DNA of 64,000 nt. Source: Terasakiella pusilla DSM 6293 (GTDB lineage Bacteria; Pseudomonadota; Alphaproteobacteria; Rhodospirillales; Terasakiellaceae). The position numbers were made by a program, and so were the translations under genes. Positions 1 to 7,720 of this stretch are shown piece after piece; the first letter of the stretch is position 1; each line of letters starts with the position of its first letter. Location of the stretch: assembly GCF_000688235.1 (NCBI RefSeq), contig NZ_JHYO01000018.1:1-64000 (forward strand), in the 5' to 3' direction. A model generated the notes under the pieces. It made no database searches. It was not told the origin of the DNA and worked only from the letters and a program-made list of their open reading frames with translations.

Positions 1-135
1 AGGATATAAACTTCATGAGTTCGTCCAACTAGAATGCTGTCCGACTTCAATCCGCCGCCTGCGTATCCCTTTCGGTCATATGTACTTGTAAAAGAGCAAT
101 CCGGCAACCAGAGCAAGGCTCGGTGCGGAGGGCGG
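1..135 (-). other. rRNA operon leader running off the left edge
   Basis: This is the transcribed leader of a ribosomal RNA operon read on the minus strand, downstream of the strong promoter at 136-164. It carries a boxA antitermination element (87-98), and no open reading frame of note. The last 20 or so bases (positions 1-22) loosely resemble the conserved 5' end of 16S rRNA (aact..tga..agttt..atcct), so mature 16S may begin at or just beyond position 1. That last point is inference from a weak match. The promoter and boxA are direct observations. Confidence 0.65.
87..98 (-). promoter_or_regulatory. boxA antitermination element
   Basis: The minus strand reads TGCTCTTTTACA, one mismatch from the rrn boxA consensus TGCTCTTTAACA. 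boxA RNA binds NusB/NusE to make transcription of untranslated rRNA resistant to termination. It sits about 40 bases downstream of the -10 box, a position expected for an rRNA leader. Confidence 0.75.
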
Positions 136-164
136 TTTATAAAGGCCTTACCCGAGGCCGTCAA
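136..164 (-). promoter_or_regulatory. strong sigma-70 promoter of an rRNA operon
   Basis: On the minus strand the sequence reads TTGACG (159-164), exactly 17 bases of spacer, then TATAAA (136-141). Just upstream, at about 171-196, lies an A/T tract (runs of T and A) like an rrn UP element. Near-consensus -35 and -10 boxes, the UP-like tract and a downstream boxA together are the hallmark of rRNA promoters. Confidence 0.8.
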
Positions 165-415
165 CCCTCAAAATTAGTTTCTTTAAAAAAACTGTAACAC
201 CTTAGCAAAACTTACTAAACCAATCCGGTCTAACTCGTTGTTCTCAAAGTGTTTTTCGAGAGCCCCGCTGGGGCAGCGCCCCGTTGGTGAAGACGGGTTA
301 TAAGGATCTCGCCCCACCCTGTAAACACCTTTTTTCACTTTTTTTCAAAAAACTTCAAAGGAACGTCTGAGATGGGCATAGAATATAGGATTTCAAGGCC
401 AAACTTTTTAAAAAG

Positions 416-452
416 AAAAAGGAGGTCGCATCGATTTGACGCAACCTCCTTT
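416..452 (-). terminator. terminator of the SPOR lipoprotein gene
   Basis: Inverted repeat (aaggaggt-c-gc / gc-a-acctcctt, one wobble pair) just past the stop codon of the minus-strand gene at 478. On the minus strand it is followed by a T-rich run, as for an intrinsic terminator. Confidence 0.75.
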
Positions 453-477
453 AGCATTTGGGAAGAGTATTCAGGCT

Positions 478-1929
478 TTAGCCATTTGTCCCCATGAATC
501 CGGGTTCACAGAATTGACGTTTTGATTTCAACTTACCGCATAAACTAGAAGCCGCTTGCTTACTATCCAGTGGCCCTGCCAGCAAACGATAGAAAACACC
601 CTTGCCCGGACCAAGGTTCACTTGCGTCACTTCTGACTGAAGGTTCCCCAGCAAATCACGATGCGCGCGCTTTAACTGTGTCCAGCCACGGGTCGCATCC
701 CGTTGGGATTTATAGGAGGCTAAATGAACAGCCGGCTGCGGACCAGACTTGCGCGCATTATTCATCAAAGAGTTTGGCGCACCGGATGCAGCAGAAGACA
801 TGGACGCCCCACCCTGCGGCGGTGTTGGCTGCAAGCCCGATTCAATTGCCAGACGTTCTTGGCTATATTCGTCAGAACTAATCAGACCCTGATTTTTCAA
901 ACCTTCCAAACGACGCACCTTATCTGCTGATGCCATCAGGCCTTTTGGTGGTACAGCCGGATTTTCGAGAACCAGCGGTGTTTCCGGCATAAGTGCATCC
1001 AGAATCATTTTACGTTCCGCGGCATGCTGCTCAATTGTGATCGCGCGCATCTCCAGCGCACGACCGATCGCGCGCAAACGTCCTGAAATTTGCGCCGAAC
1101 TTGGAACGGGACGATCCAAACCGGCTGCGGGCGGGTTGGACGACAACGGAATTAGAGCGCCGACGTTCCGTGCGCGGCGAACTTTATATTCTTCCGGTGT
1201 GATCAAACCCTGATCCAGTAAATCGCGTAATGTCTCAAAACGCGACACGATATTACGGTCGCCTTCATCCAATCCCATCTCAGGGATGGTATCGCCGGTC
1301 ATATCTGTATTGGTCTGACGCATAGCTGTTGTGCCATTGTTGGGCGCAAGGTAACCATAGTTACCCGCACCACCGGCAAGCCCCTGCCCCGGCTGTCCGC
1401 CATATTGAGCAGGCTTATCAACACCAGCTGCGCCCGTTGCCAGATTGCCAATCACCCCACCAGAATCGATCATAGAAAGATTCACGCTTGCGACCTCCGC
1501 CACATTACGCGGCGTACTGTCTTGCAGAACGATCACATTCATGGACTCATCCGGGCGCTGCGCCAGAACGGCTTCGTATAAGGTACGCGCACGAGTCACT
1601 TGCCCGGTATTTTGATAAATAATCGCCTTACCCAACAGAGCATATACATTATGAGGATCGGCCTGAAGCGCGACATCGAATAGAGCTTCGGCAGGGAGGA
1701 AGTTCCCCTTCATCAATTCTGCCAAACCTCGGTCTGTGGCTACGGATGCCTTTGAGGGATTAGAAAATGCGCTTTTCTCCCAAAAAACCGGGTCAAGCAA
1801 ACTTCCTTCCTGAACAGCGCCACAGGCTGACACCGTCAAACCCACAGCGAAGAATGCAGCGTAGCGTTTTGTCTTCCCAAACACGCGTTTCTTCCTTTTG
1901 CCTATGTCGTCCAGCGAAAACACATCCAC
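478..1929 (-). CDS. TPR/SHOCT-like/SPOR envelope lipoprotein
   Basis: Predicted outer-envelope lipoprotein of 483 residues. A basic N-terminus and hydrophobic stretch lead to a lipobox (LTVSAC, Cys36). Residues about 65-125 form TPR-like helices. A Gly/Ala/Asn-rich linker (155-205) follows. Then come three SHOCT-like repeats with the pattern L..L...G.IT.eEy (about 230-260, 286-315, 338-367). The C-terminus (about 400-483, with AVHLASY and VFYRLLAGP) is a SPOR domain, the module that binds denuded peptidoglycan at division sites. The reading starts at a GTG, but a GAGG lies five bases before the GTG at codon 3 (position 1923), which is the better start. Specific function unknown; a role in envelope assembly or division is inferred from SPOR. 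Confidence 0.8.
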   Translation of the reverse strand: MDVFSLDDIGKRKKRVFGKTKRYAAFFAVGLTVSACGAVQEGSLLDPVFWEKSAFSNPSKASVATDRGLAELMKGNFLPAEALFDVALQADPHNVYALLGKAIIYQNTGQVTRARTLYEAVLAQRPDESMNVIVLQDSTPRNVAEVASVNLSMIDSGGVIGNLATGAAGVDKPAQYGGQPGQGLAGGAGNYGYLAPNNGTTAMRQTNTDMTGDTIPEMGLDEGDRNIVSRFETLRDLLDQGLITPEEYKVRRARNVGALIPLSSNPPAAGLDRPVPSSAQISGRLRAIGRALEMRAITIEQHAAERKMILDALMPETPLVLENPAVPPKGLMASADKVRRLEGLKNQGLISSDEYSQERLAIESGLQPTPPQGGASMSSAASGAPNSLMNNARKSGPQPAVHLASYKSQRDATRGWTQLKRAHRDLLGNLQSEVTQVNLGPGKGVFYRLLAGPLDSKQAASSLCGKLKSKRQFCEPGFMGTNG

Positions 1930-2156
1930 CTCATGCGAACACGCACCTAGACGACTCCTACTCTAGGTTCTCCCATAATCCGATGTGAATCCTAATTTTT
2001 CTTTAATGAATACAAAAAGGATCAACGCCCGACAACAATTATACATCAAAAACGAAATTTATCAAAAACGCGAATTCCGCAAGTAAATGTTAACTTTTAG
2101 GGGGCAAAGTAACTTTCAGTATACAACATTTGTATTATTCATAACTGAGGGTAATT

Positions 2157-2363
2157 ATGGCTAAAGCAACTATCCAACCCGGTGATCGCTTTGTCAAAGT
2201 TGGCATGCCGGACACTGTCTGGATTGCCACGCGTTTGATTGAGCTTCCCAACCTTCCCATGCATGTTCATTTAATGAATGAACGTGACGACCTTGAAATG
2301 CAAACGCTGTCAGAAGTCGCCTTGATTGATCGCAACTTGTACCAAAAAGTACAAGCGCATTAA
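2157..2363 (+). CDS. small conserved protein, function unknown
   Basis: A 68-residue soluble protein with no signal peptide and no cysteine. A clear ribosome binding site (GAGGG) sits six bases before the ATG, and a strong terminator follows the stop, so it looks like a genuine single-gene unit. It contains no motif I can name. The early part (PGDRFVKVG, TVWIATR) reads as a beta-rich small domain. Short proteins of this kind occur across Rhodospirillales, but I cannot assign a function. Confidence 0.7.
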   Translation: MAKATIQPGDRFVKVGMPDTVWIATRLIELPNLPMHVHLMNERDDLEMQTLSEVALIDRNLYQKVQAH

Positions 2364-2381
2364 TCCACAGCGTGTCTCAAG

Positions 2382-2425
2382 AACAGAAAAAGCGGCTCTC
2401 CCTACCGGAGGCCGCTTTTTCTGTT
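2382..2425. terminator. bidirectional terminator
   Basis: Long perfect stem (aacagaaaaagcggc / gccgctttttctgtt) between convergent genes. A and T tracts flank both arms, so it should stop transcription from both sides. Confidence 0.9.
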
Positions 2426-2441
2426 TAACTTTATGCGCGTG

Positions 2442-2897
2442 CTATAGCCAGTCGCGCTCTTTTGATCGTGCTTCCCGTGGAGGGGCCGGATGTTTGTCCG
2501 TCTGATTAAAGCCCGTGAGGAATTCTCTTAATAGAAGATCAGCGTCGATGAGGCGGGTAATGCTCTGCTCCCCCTCGAAGGGAGAGAGTTTTTCTTTGGT
2601 TTGCTCCAACCGCGCCAAATGCTTGTTTGCCATCAAACCTGCAATAAAGGTCAACAGTGACAATATAAAGAGACTAATTGTTAAAGAGAGCCCAACGCTA
2701 ACGCCTTCGCCCATCAAGAAGGAATAAAACCCGAAACAAAAAAGCAATAACATTGCCGCGATCAACACCCCCATCACGACAGTCGCAAGCAGCCCCTTGC
2801 GCGCATCTTGCAAGAGATCACGCAAGGTTGATGTTTCGGGCAGGCTGTATCCCAAGACAGCCAAGCCCAAGCGCTTCATCATTTCGGTTGTCAACAT
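2442..2897 (-). CDS. holin-X/YqjE-like inner membrane protein
   Basis: A 151-residue membrane protein with two adjacent hydrophobic segments (about residues 36-62 and 66-92) and charged cytoplasmic ends. The layout matches the Phage_holin_3_6/YqjE group of bacterial envelope proteins, which usually have nothing to do with phage. It is the second gene of a two-gene unit, ten bases after the DUF883 gene at 2908-3216, the same pairing as E. coli yqjD-yqjE. Those E. coli proteins are stress and stationary-phase linked. Role here unknown. Confidence 0.7.
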   Translation of the reverse strand: MLTTEMMKRLGLAVLGYSLPETSTLRDLLQDARKGLLATVVMGVLIAAMLLLFCFGFYSFLMGEGVSVGLSLTISLFILSLLTFIAGLMANKHLARLEQTKEKLSPFEGEQSITRLIDADLLLREFLTGFNQTDKHPAPPREARSKERDWL

Positions 2898-2907
2898 GGT
2901 GCCCCCG

Positions 2908-3216
2908 CTATTTGCGTTTCAGCAAGCCAACCAATAGGGCACCCCCGGCAAAGGCGGCTGCGGTTGTCAGGAACGGGCGTTGTTTAATCTGGCTTTCGCA
3001 CGCATCACGGGCCTGCCCAATCTGTTGAGATTTTTCACCGACGAAACTGCGTACGCTTTGGCCTGCTTTATTTGCAAGCCCTGCAATCTCTTCGCGGGTC
3101 AGCATTGTTTTGCTGCGGCCATTCGCCAACGCTTCCTCCGACTGATCGACCAAAAGGTTTTTAATCTGATCGATATCGTCTTTCAGTGCCTTGATTTCTT
3201 TTTGTGTAGCAGTCAT
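2908..3216 (-). CDS. DUF883 (ElaB/YqjD) family membrane-anchored protein
   Basis: A 102-residue protein made of an amphipathic, coiled-coil-like helix (about 1-75) and one C-terminal hydrophobic segment ending in basic residues (FLTTAAAFAGG..LLKRK). This is the DUF883/ElaB/YqjD layout. In E. coli, ElaB and YqjD are tail-anchored inner membrane proteins, and YqjD has been linked to ribosome association in stationary phase. An AGGAGA-type site lies upstream of the ATG. It is the first gene of the pair with 2442-2897. Confidence 0.8.
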   Translation of the reverse strand: MTATQKEIKALKDDIDQIKNLLVDQSEEALANGRSKTMLTREEIAGLANKAGQSVRSFVGEKSQQIGQARDACESQIKQRPFLTTAAAFAGGALLVGLLKRK

Positions 3217-3419
3217 CAGTTTCTCCTAATTATTAAGGTGAAGCCGTGAAAAACGGCATGTGAATAAGCCTGCCTGAGCCCACATCAGTCTTAAATAGCT
3301 CTCCCCCTCAAAAGTATAAAGAAAACATAAATTGATGCTTTCTTGACGAAAATACCCCGCTTTCAAAACGGGAATCCTCCATCGATTACGATAAATAGGA
3401 GCCTTGAGATACAACTAAC

Positions 3420-4787
3420 GTGGTCGAAAAAATGGAACCTACTGAAAAGAAAATTGGTGAACTGGTTGAAACCACCGCACAGGCCGTCGCCCCAATCAGC
3501 GAAAAAGCCCTCTCTTGGCTGTCCGCCGGATCAACCTATTCTCAGGCCGGATACATCCTGCTTTCCATCTCGCTTGCGTGGGGAATCACCTGGATCATTC
3601 ATACAGTCTATTCTGAGATTGCCGATCCCAAAAAGTCCATCACGCCGTTTTCACGGCCTTGGTTTCTCAAGCGGTCCGGTCGCCTGATCTGCCCGTTTTT
3701 GACGATTCTGTTTTTAAACCTGATGGAACCCATCGCCTATAAACATCTCGACAATCAAGCTGTCATTCACGCCGCCCAGCGCGTGGCATACGTCTGGATG
3801 CTTTGGGTCATCCTGAAAGCCTACATCACAAATTCAATCGTACGCACAGTGGGCGTCTGGTTACTGGTCCCCGCAAGCCTGCTGCAAATGTTCGGCTTAT
3901 TTGACGATGCCGTCAAATATCTGGAAAGTTATGGCTTTAAGCTGGGGGATGTTGAGATCACCGCCTACACATTCCTGAAAGCAATCTTCTTTATCTGCAT
4001 CATTTTCTGGATTGGGAAAATAATCCGCAATACGGCGGAGCGCTATATTCGCGATAAACAGTCCCTGACCAGAACCACGCAAGAGCTGCTGATCAAGGTT
4101 TTTGATATCCTGCTCTATTCTATTCTGTTTCTCATCACGCTTAATCTGGTCGGAATCGACCTAACGGCCCTTGCTGTCTTTAGTGGGGCGCTTGGGGTCG
4201 GGCTCGGATTTGGGTTACAGAAGATTGCGTCCAACTTTATCAGCGGGATCATTCTACTGACCGAAAAATCCGTCAACATCAACAACCTGGTGGAAATGAA
4301 TGACGGCGTCCATGGCTATGTGCGCAAACTGGGTGCGCGCGCGAGCATTGTTGAAACTTTTTGCGGCAAAGAAGTCATGGTCCCCAATGAAGATTTTATC
4401 ACCTCAAGGGTTGCCAACCTGACCCACAGCAACCCAAAGGGCCGTATCTCCATCCCGATCGGAGTGTCCTATGACAGTGATCTACACAAGGTACGTGACC
4501 TGATCCTCGCCGCGGTCAATAGTTATGACCCCGCAATCAAAGAGGAAGAAGACTACCAACCCGGCTGCTACCTACGTGAATACGGTGACAGTTCCGTCAA
4601 CTTTTTACTGACCTTTTGGATTGATGATGTCACCCAAGGCAGATGGTGCGCGCAAAGCGATGTCATGTTTAAAATCTGGGATTCGTTTAAAGAACATAAC
4701 ATCGAAATCCCCTTCCCCCAGCGCGACCTTAATATTCGCACCACGCAGGAACAAATCTTCCCTGCCCCTGTCCAACAAACCGCGTAG
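3420..4787 (+). CDS. MscS-family mechanosensitive ion channel
   Basis: A 455-residue protein with several membrane helices in the first 230 residues. It then shows the MscS signature: a Gly/Ala-rich pore helix (FSGALGVGLGFGLQ), a beta domain (NDGVHGYVRKLGARAS, VMVPNEDFIT) and a C-terminal alpha/beta part. Such channels open under membrane tension to release solutes during hypo-osmotic shock. The longest frame starts with GTG at 3420; an ATG at 3432 is also possible and neither has a good ribosome site. It ends flush against the convergent gene at 4788, with no terminator between them. The proVWX osmolyte importer lies about 7 kb away. Confidence 0.88.
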   Translation: MVEKMEPTEKKIGELVETTAQAVAPISEKALSWLSAGSTYSQAGYILLSISLAWGITWIIHTVYSEIADPKKSITPFSRPWFLKRSGRLICPFLTILFLNLMEPIAYKHLDNQAVIHAAQRVAYVWMLWVILKAYITNSIVRTVGVWLLVPASLLQMFGLFDDAVKYLESYGFKLGDVEITAYTFLKAIFFICIIFWIGKIIRNTAERYIRDKQSLTRTTQELLIKVFDILLYSILFLITLNLVGIDLTALAVFSGALGVGLGFGLQKIASNFISGIILLTEKSVNINNLVEMNDGVHGYVRKLGARASIVETFCGKEVMVPNEDFITSRVANLTHSNPKGRISIPIGVSYDSDLHKVRDLILAAVNSYDPAIKEEEDYQPGCYLREYGDSSVNFLLTFWIDDVTQGRWCAQSDVMFKIWDSFKEHNIEIPFPQRDLNIRTTQEQIFPAPVQQTA

Positions 4788-5126
4788 TTACGCCAACTCC
4801 TTGAGCCACACGTCTTTAAGGCAGTGGCTCACGCTATCCATCGGGGAGATCGCGACAATAATTTGACCAAAGGCATCTTGCAGCGCGCGAATAGCTTTAA
4901 GCACTTCTTCGGATCGTTCGCGCTCCAACGTCTCGCGACCGATGGCGTACATTTGCTCAAACGCCGACTTTTTAATCTCATTGAGTTGATCCGCCAAGGA
5001 GGTTGCCCCCAGACAGGGCGTATCTTCCAGAAGTGTCGTCATTGCTGACAGGCTATCGCGAATAATTTTTCGTAATTCTTCGTCGGTTACATTGCCAAAG
5101 CTGGCATTGTCTGCATTATGCGCCAT
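4788..5126 (-). CDS. hypothetical alpha-helical protein
   Basis: A 112-residue soluble, predicted all-helical protein with no recognisable motif, signal peptide or membrane segment. Its stop codon abuts the stop codon of the MscS gene. It is divergent from rluE, 47 bases away. Codon use looks like that of its neighbours, so it is probably real. I do not recognise the family. Confidence 0.6.
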   Translation of the reverse strand: MAHNADNASFGNVTDEELRKIIRDSLSAMTTLLEDTPCLGATSLADQLNEIKKSAFEQMYAIGRETLERERSEEVLKAIRALQDAFGQIIVAISPMDSVSHCLKDVWLKELA

Positions 5127-5173
5127 AATTCTTATTCCTTCAGTTTGCCCTCTTCTAAAAGATATCCAGCGCC

Positions 5174-5824
5174 ATGTCGAAAATAATCTTGTTCAACAAA
5201 CCGTTTAATGTCCTCTGTCAGTTTACCGACGAAGGCATCCAACGCGAGACTCTTGCCGACTATATCAAAATTCCCGGTGTCTACGCCGCAGGTAGACTGG
5301 ACAAAGACAGCGAAGGGCTTTTGTTGCTCACCGATGATGGTAGCGTACAGGCCCGTATTGCCCACCCCAAATTCAAACTTCCAAAAACATATTGGGTGCA
5401 GGTGGACGGCATCCCCGACAATGCCGCGCTTGAGAAACTGAGAAAAGGTGTCACCTTAAAAGATGGCCTGACCAAACCTGCCGAGGCACGTATAATCCCA
5501 GAGCCCGAAGACCTTTGGCCCAGAACACCGCCCGTGCGCTTTCGTGCCAACATCCCGACAAGCTGGATTGAACTGACGATCCGGGAAGGTAAAAACCGAC
5601 AGGTCAGACGGATGACGGCCGCAATCGGCCACCCGACCCTGCGCCTGATCCGTTATGCCATCGGGCCTTGGTCCCTACAAAACTTGCCAACCGGTGACTA
5701 TATAGAAACCACCCTGCAAGAAGGTCAACTACCCGCGCCCCCTCCACCAGCAAACCCCAAACATTCGCGGCCGCAAAGAAACAAAAAACACCATAGAAAC
5801 AGGCCCCGAAAAGATTTATCCTAA
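5174..5824 (+). CDS. rluE: 23S rRNA pseudouridine synthase RluE
   Basis: Isomerises a uridine in 23S rRNA (U2457 in E. coli) to pseudouridine. The 216-residue protein shows the RsuA/RluE catalytic motif [14 protein letters not shown] with the nucleophilic Asp at about residue 41. It also has the LCQFTDEG segment typical of RluE and the later motif [10 protein letters not shown]. Like RluE it lacks an N-terminal S4 domain. The C-terminal 30 residues form a Pro-, Lys-, Arg- and His-rich tail (basic, probably unfolded) that could contact RNA. Confidence 0.88.
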   Translation: MSKIILFNKPFNVLCQFTDEGIQRETLADYIKIPGVYAAGRLDKDSEGLLLLTDDGSVQARIAHPKFKLPKTYWVQVDGIPDNAALEKLRKGVTLKDGLTKPAEARIIPEPEDLWPRTPPVRFRANIPTSWIELTIREGKNRQVRRMTAAIGHPTLRLIRYAIGPWSLQNLPTGDYIETTLQEGQLPAPPPPANPKHSRPQRNKKHHRNRPRKDLS

Positions 5825-5851
5825 CGCTAAAGGATAATAAGAGAGAAACTA

Positions 5852-7531
5852 ATGTCGACTGCCGATAAAAACAAACGAGAAAAAGAACGATTCGTCGCCC
5901 TGTCTTTTTGCAGGGCGGATATGCTGTTTGAACTCAACGACACGCACCATATAGAATTTGCCGCGGGGGCCACACCGGGTCTGTTGGGTAAAAAGCCGCA
6001 AGACATGGCACAGACCCGTTTTACCGATTATATCCACGAACAAGATCACAAGCTGCTGAAAGAACTGTTTGTCACAGCCAGCAATAAGGGGCGACTTGAT
6101 GATGTCACCCTTTACATGAAAAGCCCCAGTGGTAAAAAAATCCGCACCATTCTGTCAGGATACCGGGTGCCAGACTTCCACAACCATTTTTTTCTCGCCA
6201 TCAAGGTCGACCTGAGCAAACCTACATTTGGTAAGATTGACACACCCGAACGCGATGATGAAACCAACCTGATGGAAACAGAGTCGTTTTCGCAGGTGGC
6301 CTCCGAACGTGTCACCTCCTTCATCCATGCAGGGGGAGATGCCCAAGTCTCCATGGTGAAGGTAAACCATCTGGATAAGTTGCTCGACACCGTTGGCGCC
6401 ACCGACAAGAAAAAACTGTTGGGCGAAATCGGCAAGGTTCTAAATGATAATTCCATCGGCGGCGATACGGCAAGCCGTATTGACAAAGATAGCTTTAGCT
6501 TTGCCCACTCCGACAAGGTAGATACGCTTGCCATCAACGCACAAATCGAAGCCTTGGCCGCACAAATCCATCCGGACGGGGATATGGTGCAGGCGATCTC
6601 CAGCACTCTTGATGTGGATGGCGCAGGCATGAGCGAAGATCAGGTCGCACGCGCGCTGATCCACACCATGCAGAAGTTCTGTGAAAATAAAGGCTCTGTG
6701 CGTGAAAGTGCTCTGTCCGATGTTCTTTCCGGTATGATGACCAACACGGTCAAGAATGTTGGTTTTATTAAAGATGTTTCCAAATCCATGGATCTGGACA
6801 TCTTCTTTATGCCGATCAACGATCTAAAACGCGGCTACGTGCACCACTTTGAAGGGCTCGTCCGCTTTAAGGGGGAACACAAAGACGAATCTCCCTTCCA
6901 TATGATCTGCCTTGCCGAAGAAGTCGGCATTATTTGCGATCTGGATATGGCGATCGTTAAAAAGAGTATTGAACGCGTCCATCATTTCCGTCAACAAAGC
7001 TTCCTGCCGCCGGTTGCGATTAACCTGTCCGGCGCCTCTCTCAGCAACGATGTCTTTATGCATAGTTTACACAAGATGCTCAAAGACGCGCCGGAAATGT
7101 CAGGCCATTTGATGTTTGAAATCACCGAGTCCGCCCGCATCGAAGACTTGCCTAAAGTAAACAAGATCCTGCAATCCATCCGAAAAATGAAATTTGAAGT
7201 CTGCCTGGATGACTTTGGTGCCGGGGCAGCCAGCTTTGACTACCTCAACGGGCTAGATGTAGATGTGGTCAAATTTGACGGGCCAGTGGTCAAACGCGCC
7301 TACCAAACGGAAAAAGGCGGCGACCTGCTGCGGGCCATGTCGCGCATGTGTCACGACCTCAACATCCATACCGTCGCAGAAATGGTTGAAGACAAAGCTA
7401 TGGCTGACCATATGCAAGCGTGCGGTATTGATTTTGGTCAGGGATGGCATTTTGGTAAACCGCATCCCGATCCTTTACAATATTCGCGCAATTTTGCACC
7501 CGTAAACAAGGTCCGTATGGGAACAAAATAA
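5852..7531 (+). CDS. PAS / degenerate GGDEF / EAL protein (first of a tandem pair)
   Basis: A 559-residue cytoplasmic protein predicted to act in cyclic-di-GMP signalling. The N-terminus (about 15-125) is PAS-like. The middle (about 150-290) is a decayed GGDEF domain in which the signature is DKDSF, so it cannot make c-di-GMP. The C-terminus (about 310-550) is an EAL domain in which EAL reads EGL. The metal and catalytic positions seen elsewhere remain: NLSG, EITES, DDFG, a Lys in VKFDG and AEMVED, so phosphodiesterase activity is possible. It is closely similar along its whole length to the next gene (7721-9382), a clear tandem duplication. Confidence 0.85.
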   Translation: MSTADKNKREKERFVALSFCRADMLFELNDTHHIEFAAGATPGLLGKKPQDMAQTRFTDYIHEQDHKLLKELFVTASNKGRLDDVTLYMKSPSGKKIRTILSGYRVPDFHNHFFLAIKVDLSKPTFGKIDTPERDDETNLMETESFSQVASERVTSFIHAGGDAQVSMVKVNHLDKLLDTVGATDKKKLLGEIGKVLNDNSIGGDTASRIDKDSFSFAHSDKVDTLAINAQIEALAAQIHPDGDMVQAISSTLDVDGAGMSEDQVARALIHTMQKFCENKGSVRESALSDVLSGMMTNTVKNVGFIKDVSKSMDLDIFFMPINDLKRGYVHHFEGLVRFKGEHKDESPFHMICLAEEVGIICDLDMAIVKKSIERVHHFRQQSFLPPVAINLSGASLSNDVFMHSLHKMLKDAPEMSGHLMFEITESARIEDLPKVNKILQSIRKMKFEVCLDDFGAGAASFDYLNGLDVDVVKFDGPVVKRAYQTEKGGDLLRAMSRMCHDLNIHTVAEMVEDKAMADHMQACGIDFGQGWHFGKPHPDPLQYSRNFAPVNKVRMGTK

Positions 7532-7562
7532 CGAATTTGCCGCACGGCCCCACTCAACGATA

Positions 7563-7589
7563 AAAATCCCTTGAATTAGCTGGGATTTT
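7563..7589 (+). terminator. possible terminator between the tandem EAL genes
   Basis: An 8-bp perfect stem (aaaatccc / gggatttt) with an 11-base loop about 30 bases after the stop codon. The U tract lies mostly inside the stem, so termination may be weak. Confidence 0.45.
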
Positions 7590-7720
7590 GAACCACATTC
7601 CGCCGCGTTTAAACGACCGATTGCATAAAACCTCCTTTTATTTCTTTGCGCTTTCTTAACGAAAACGTGATAACCCTAGTGTGTGAAATAGGTTAGGTCG
7701 GGGGAAGGACTGTACTAAAT

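Noticed and set aside
250-350. G+C-rich hairpin upstream of the rRNA promoter as a separate RNA gene
   Set aside because: A short gccccgctggggc inverted repeat only; no promoter or terminator pairing supports a discrete RNA.
2442-2897. Phage holin suggesting a prophage
   Set aside because: The holin-X family name is misleading; pairing with a DUF883 gene matches chromosomal yqjD-yqjE, and no phage genes are nearby.
3226-3414. 62-residue minus-strand frame upstream of the DUF883 gene
   Set aside because: Lies in the promoter gap between divergent genes, lacks a ribosome site and has no coding-like pattern.
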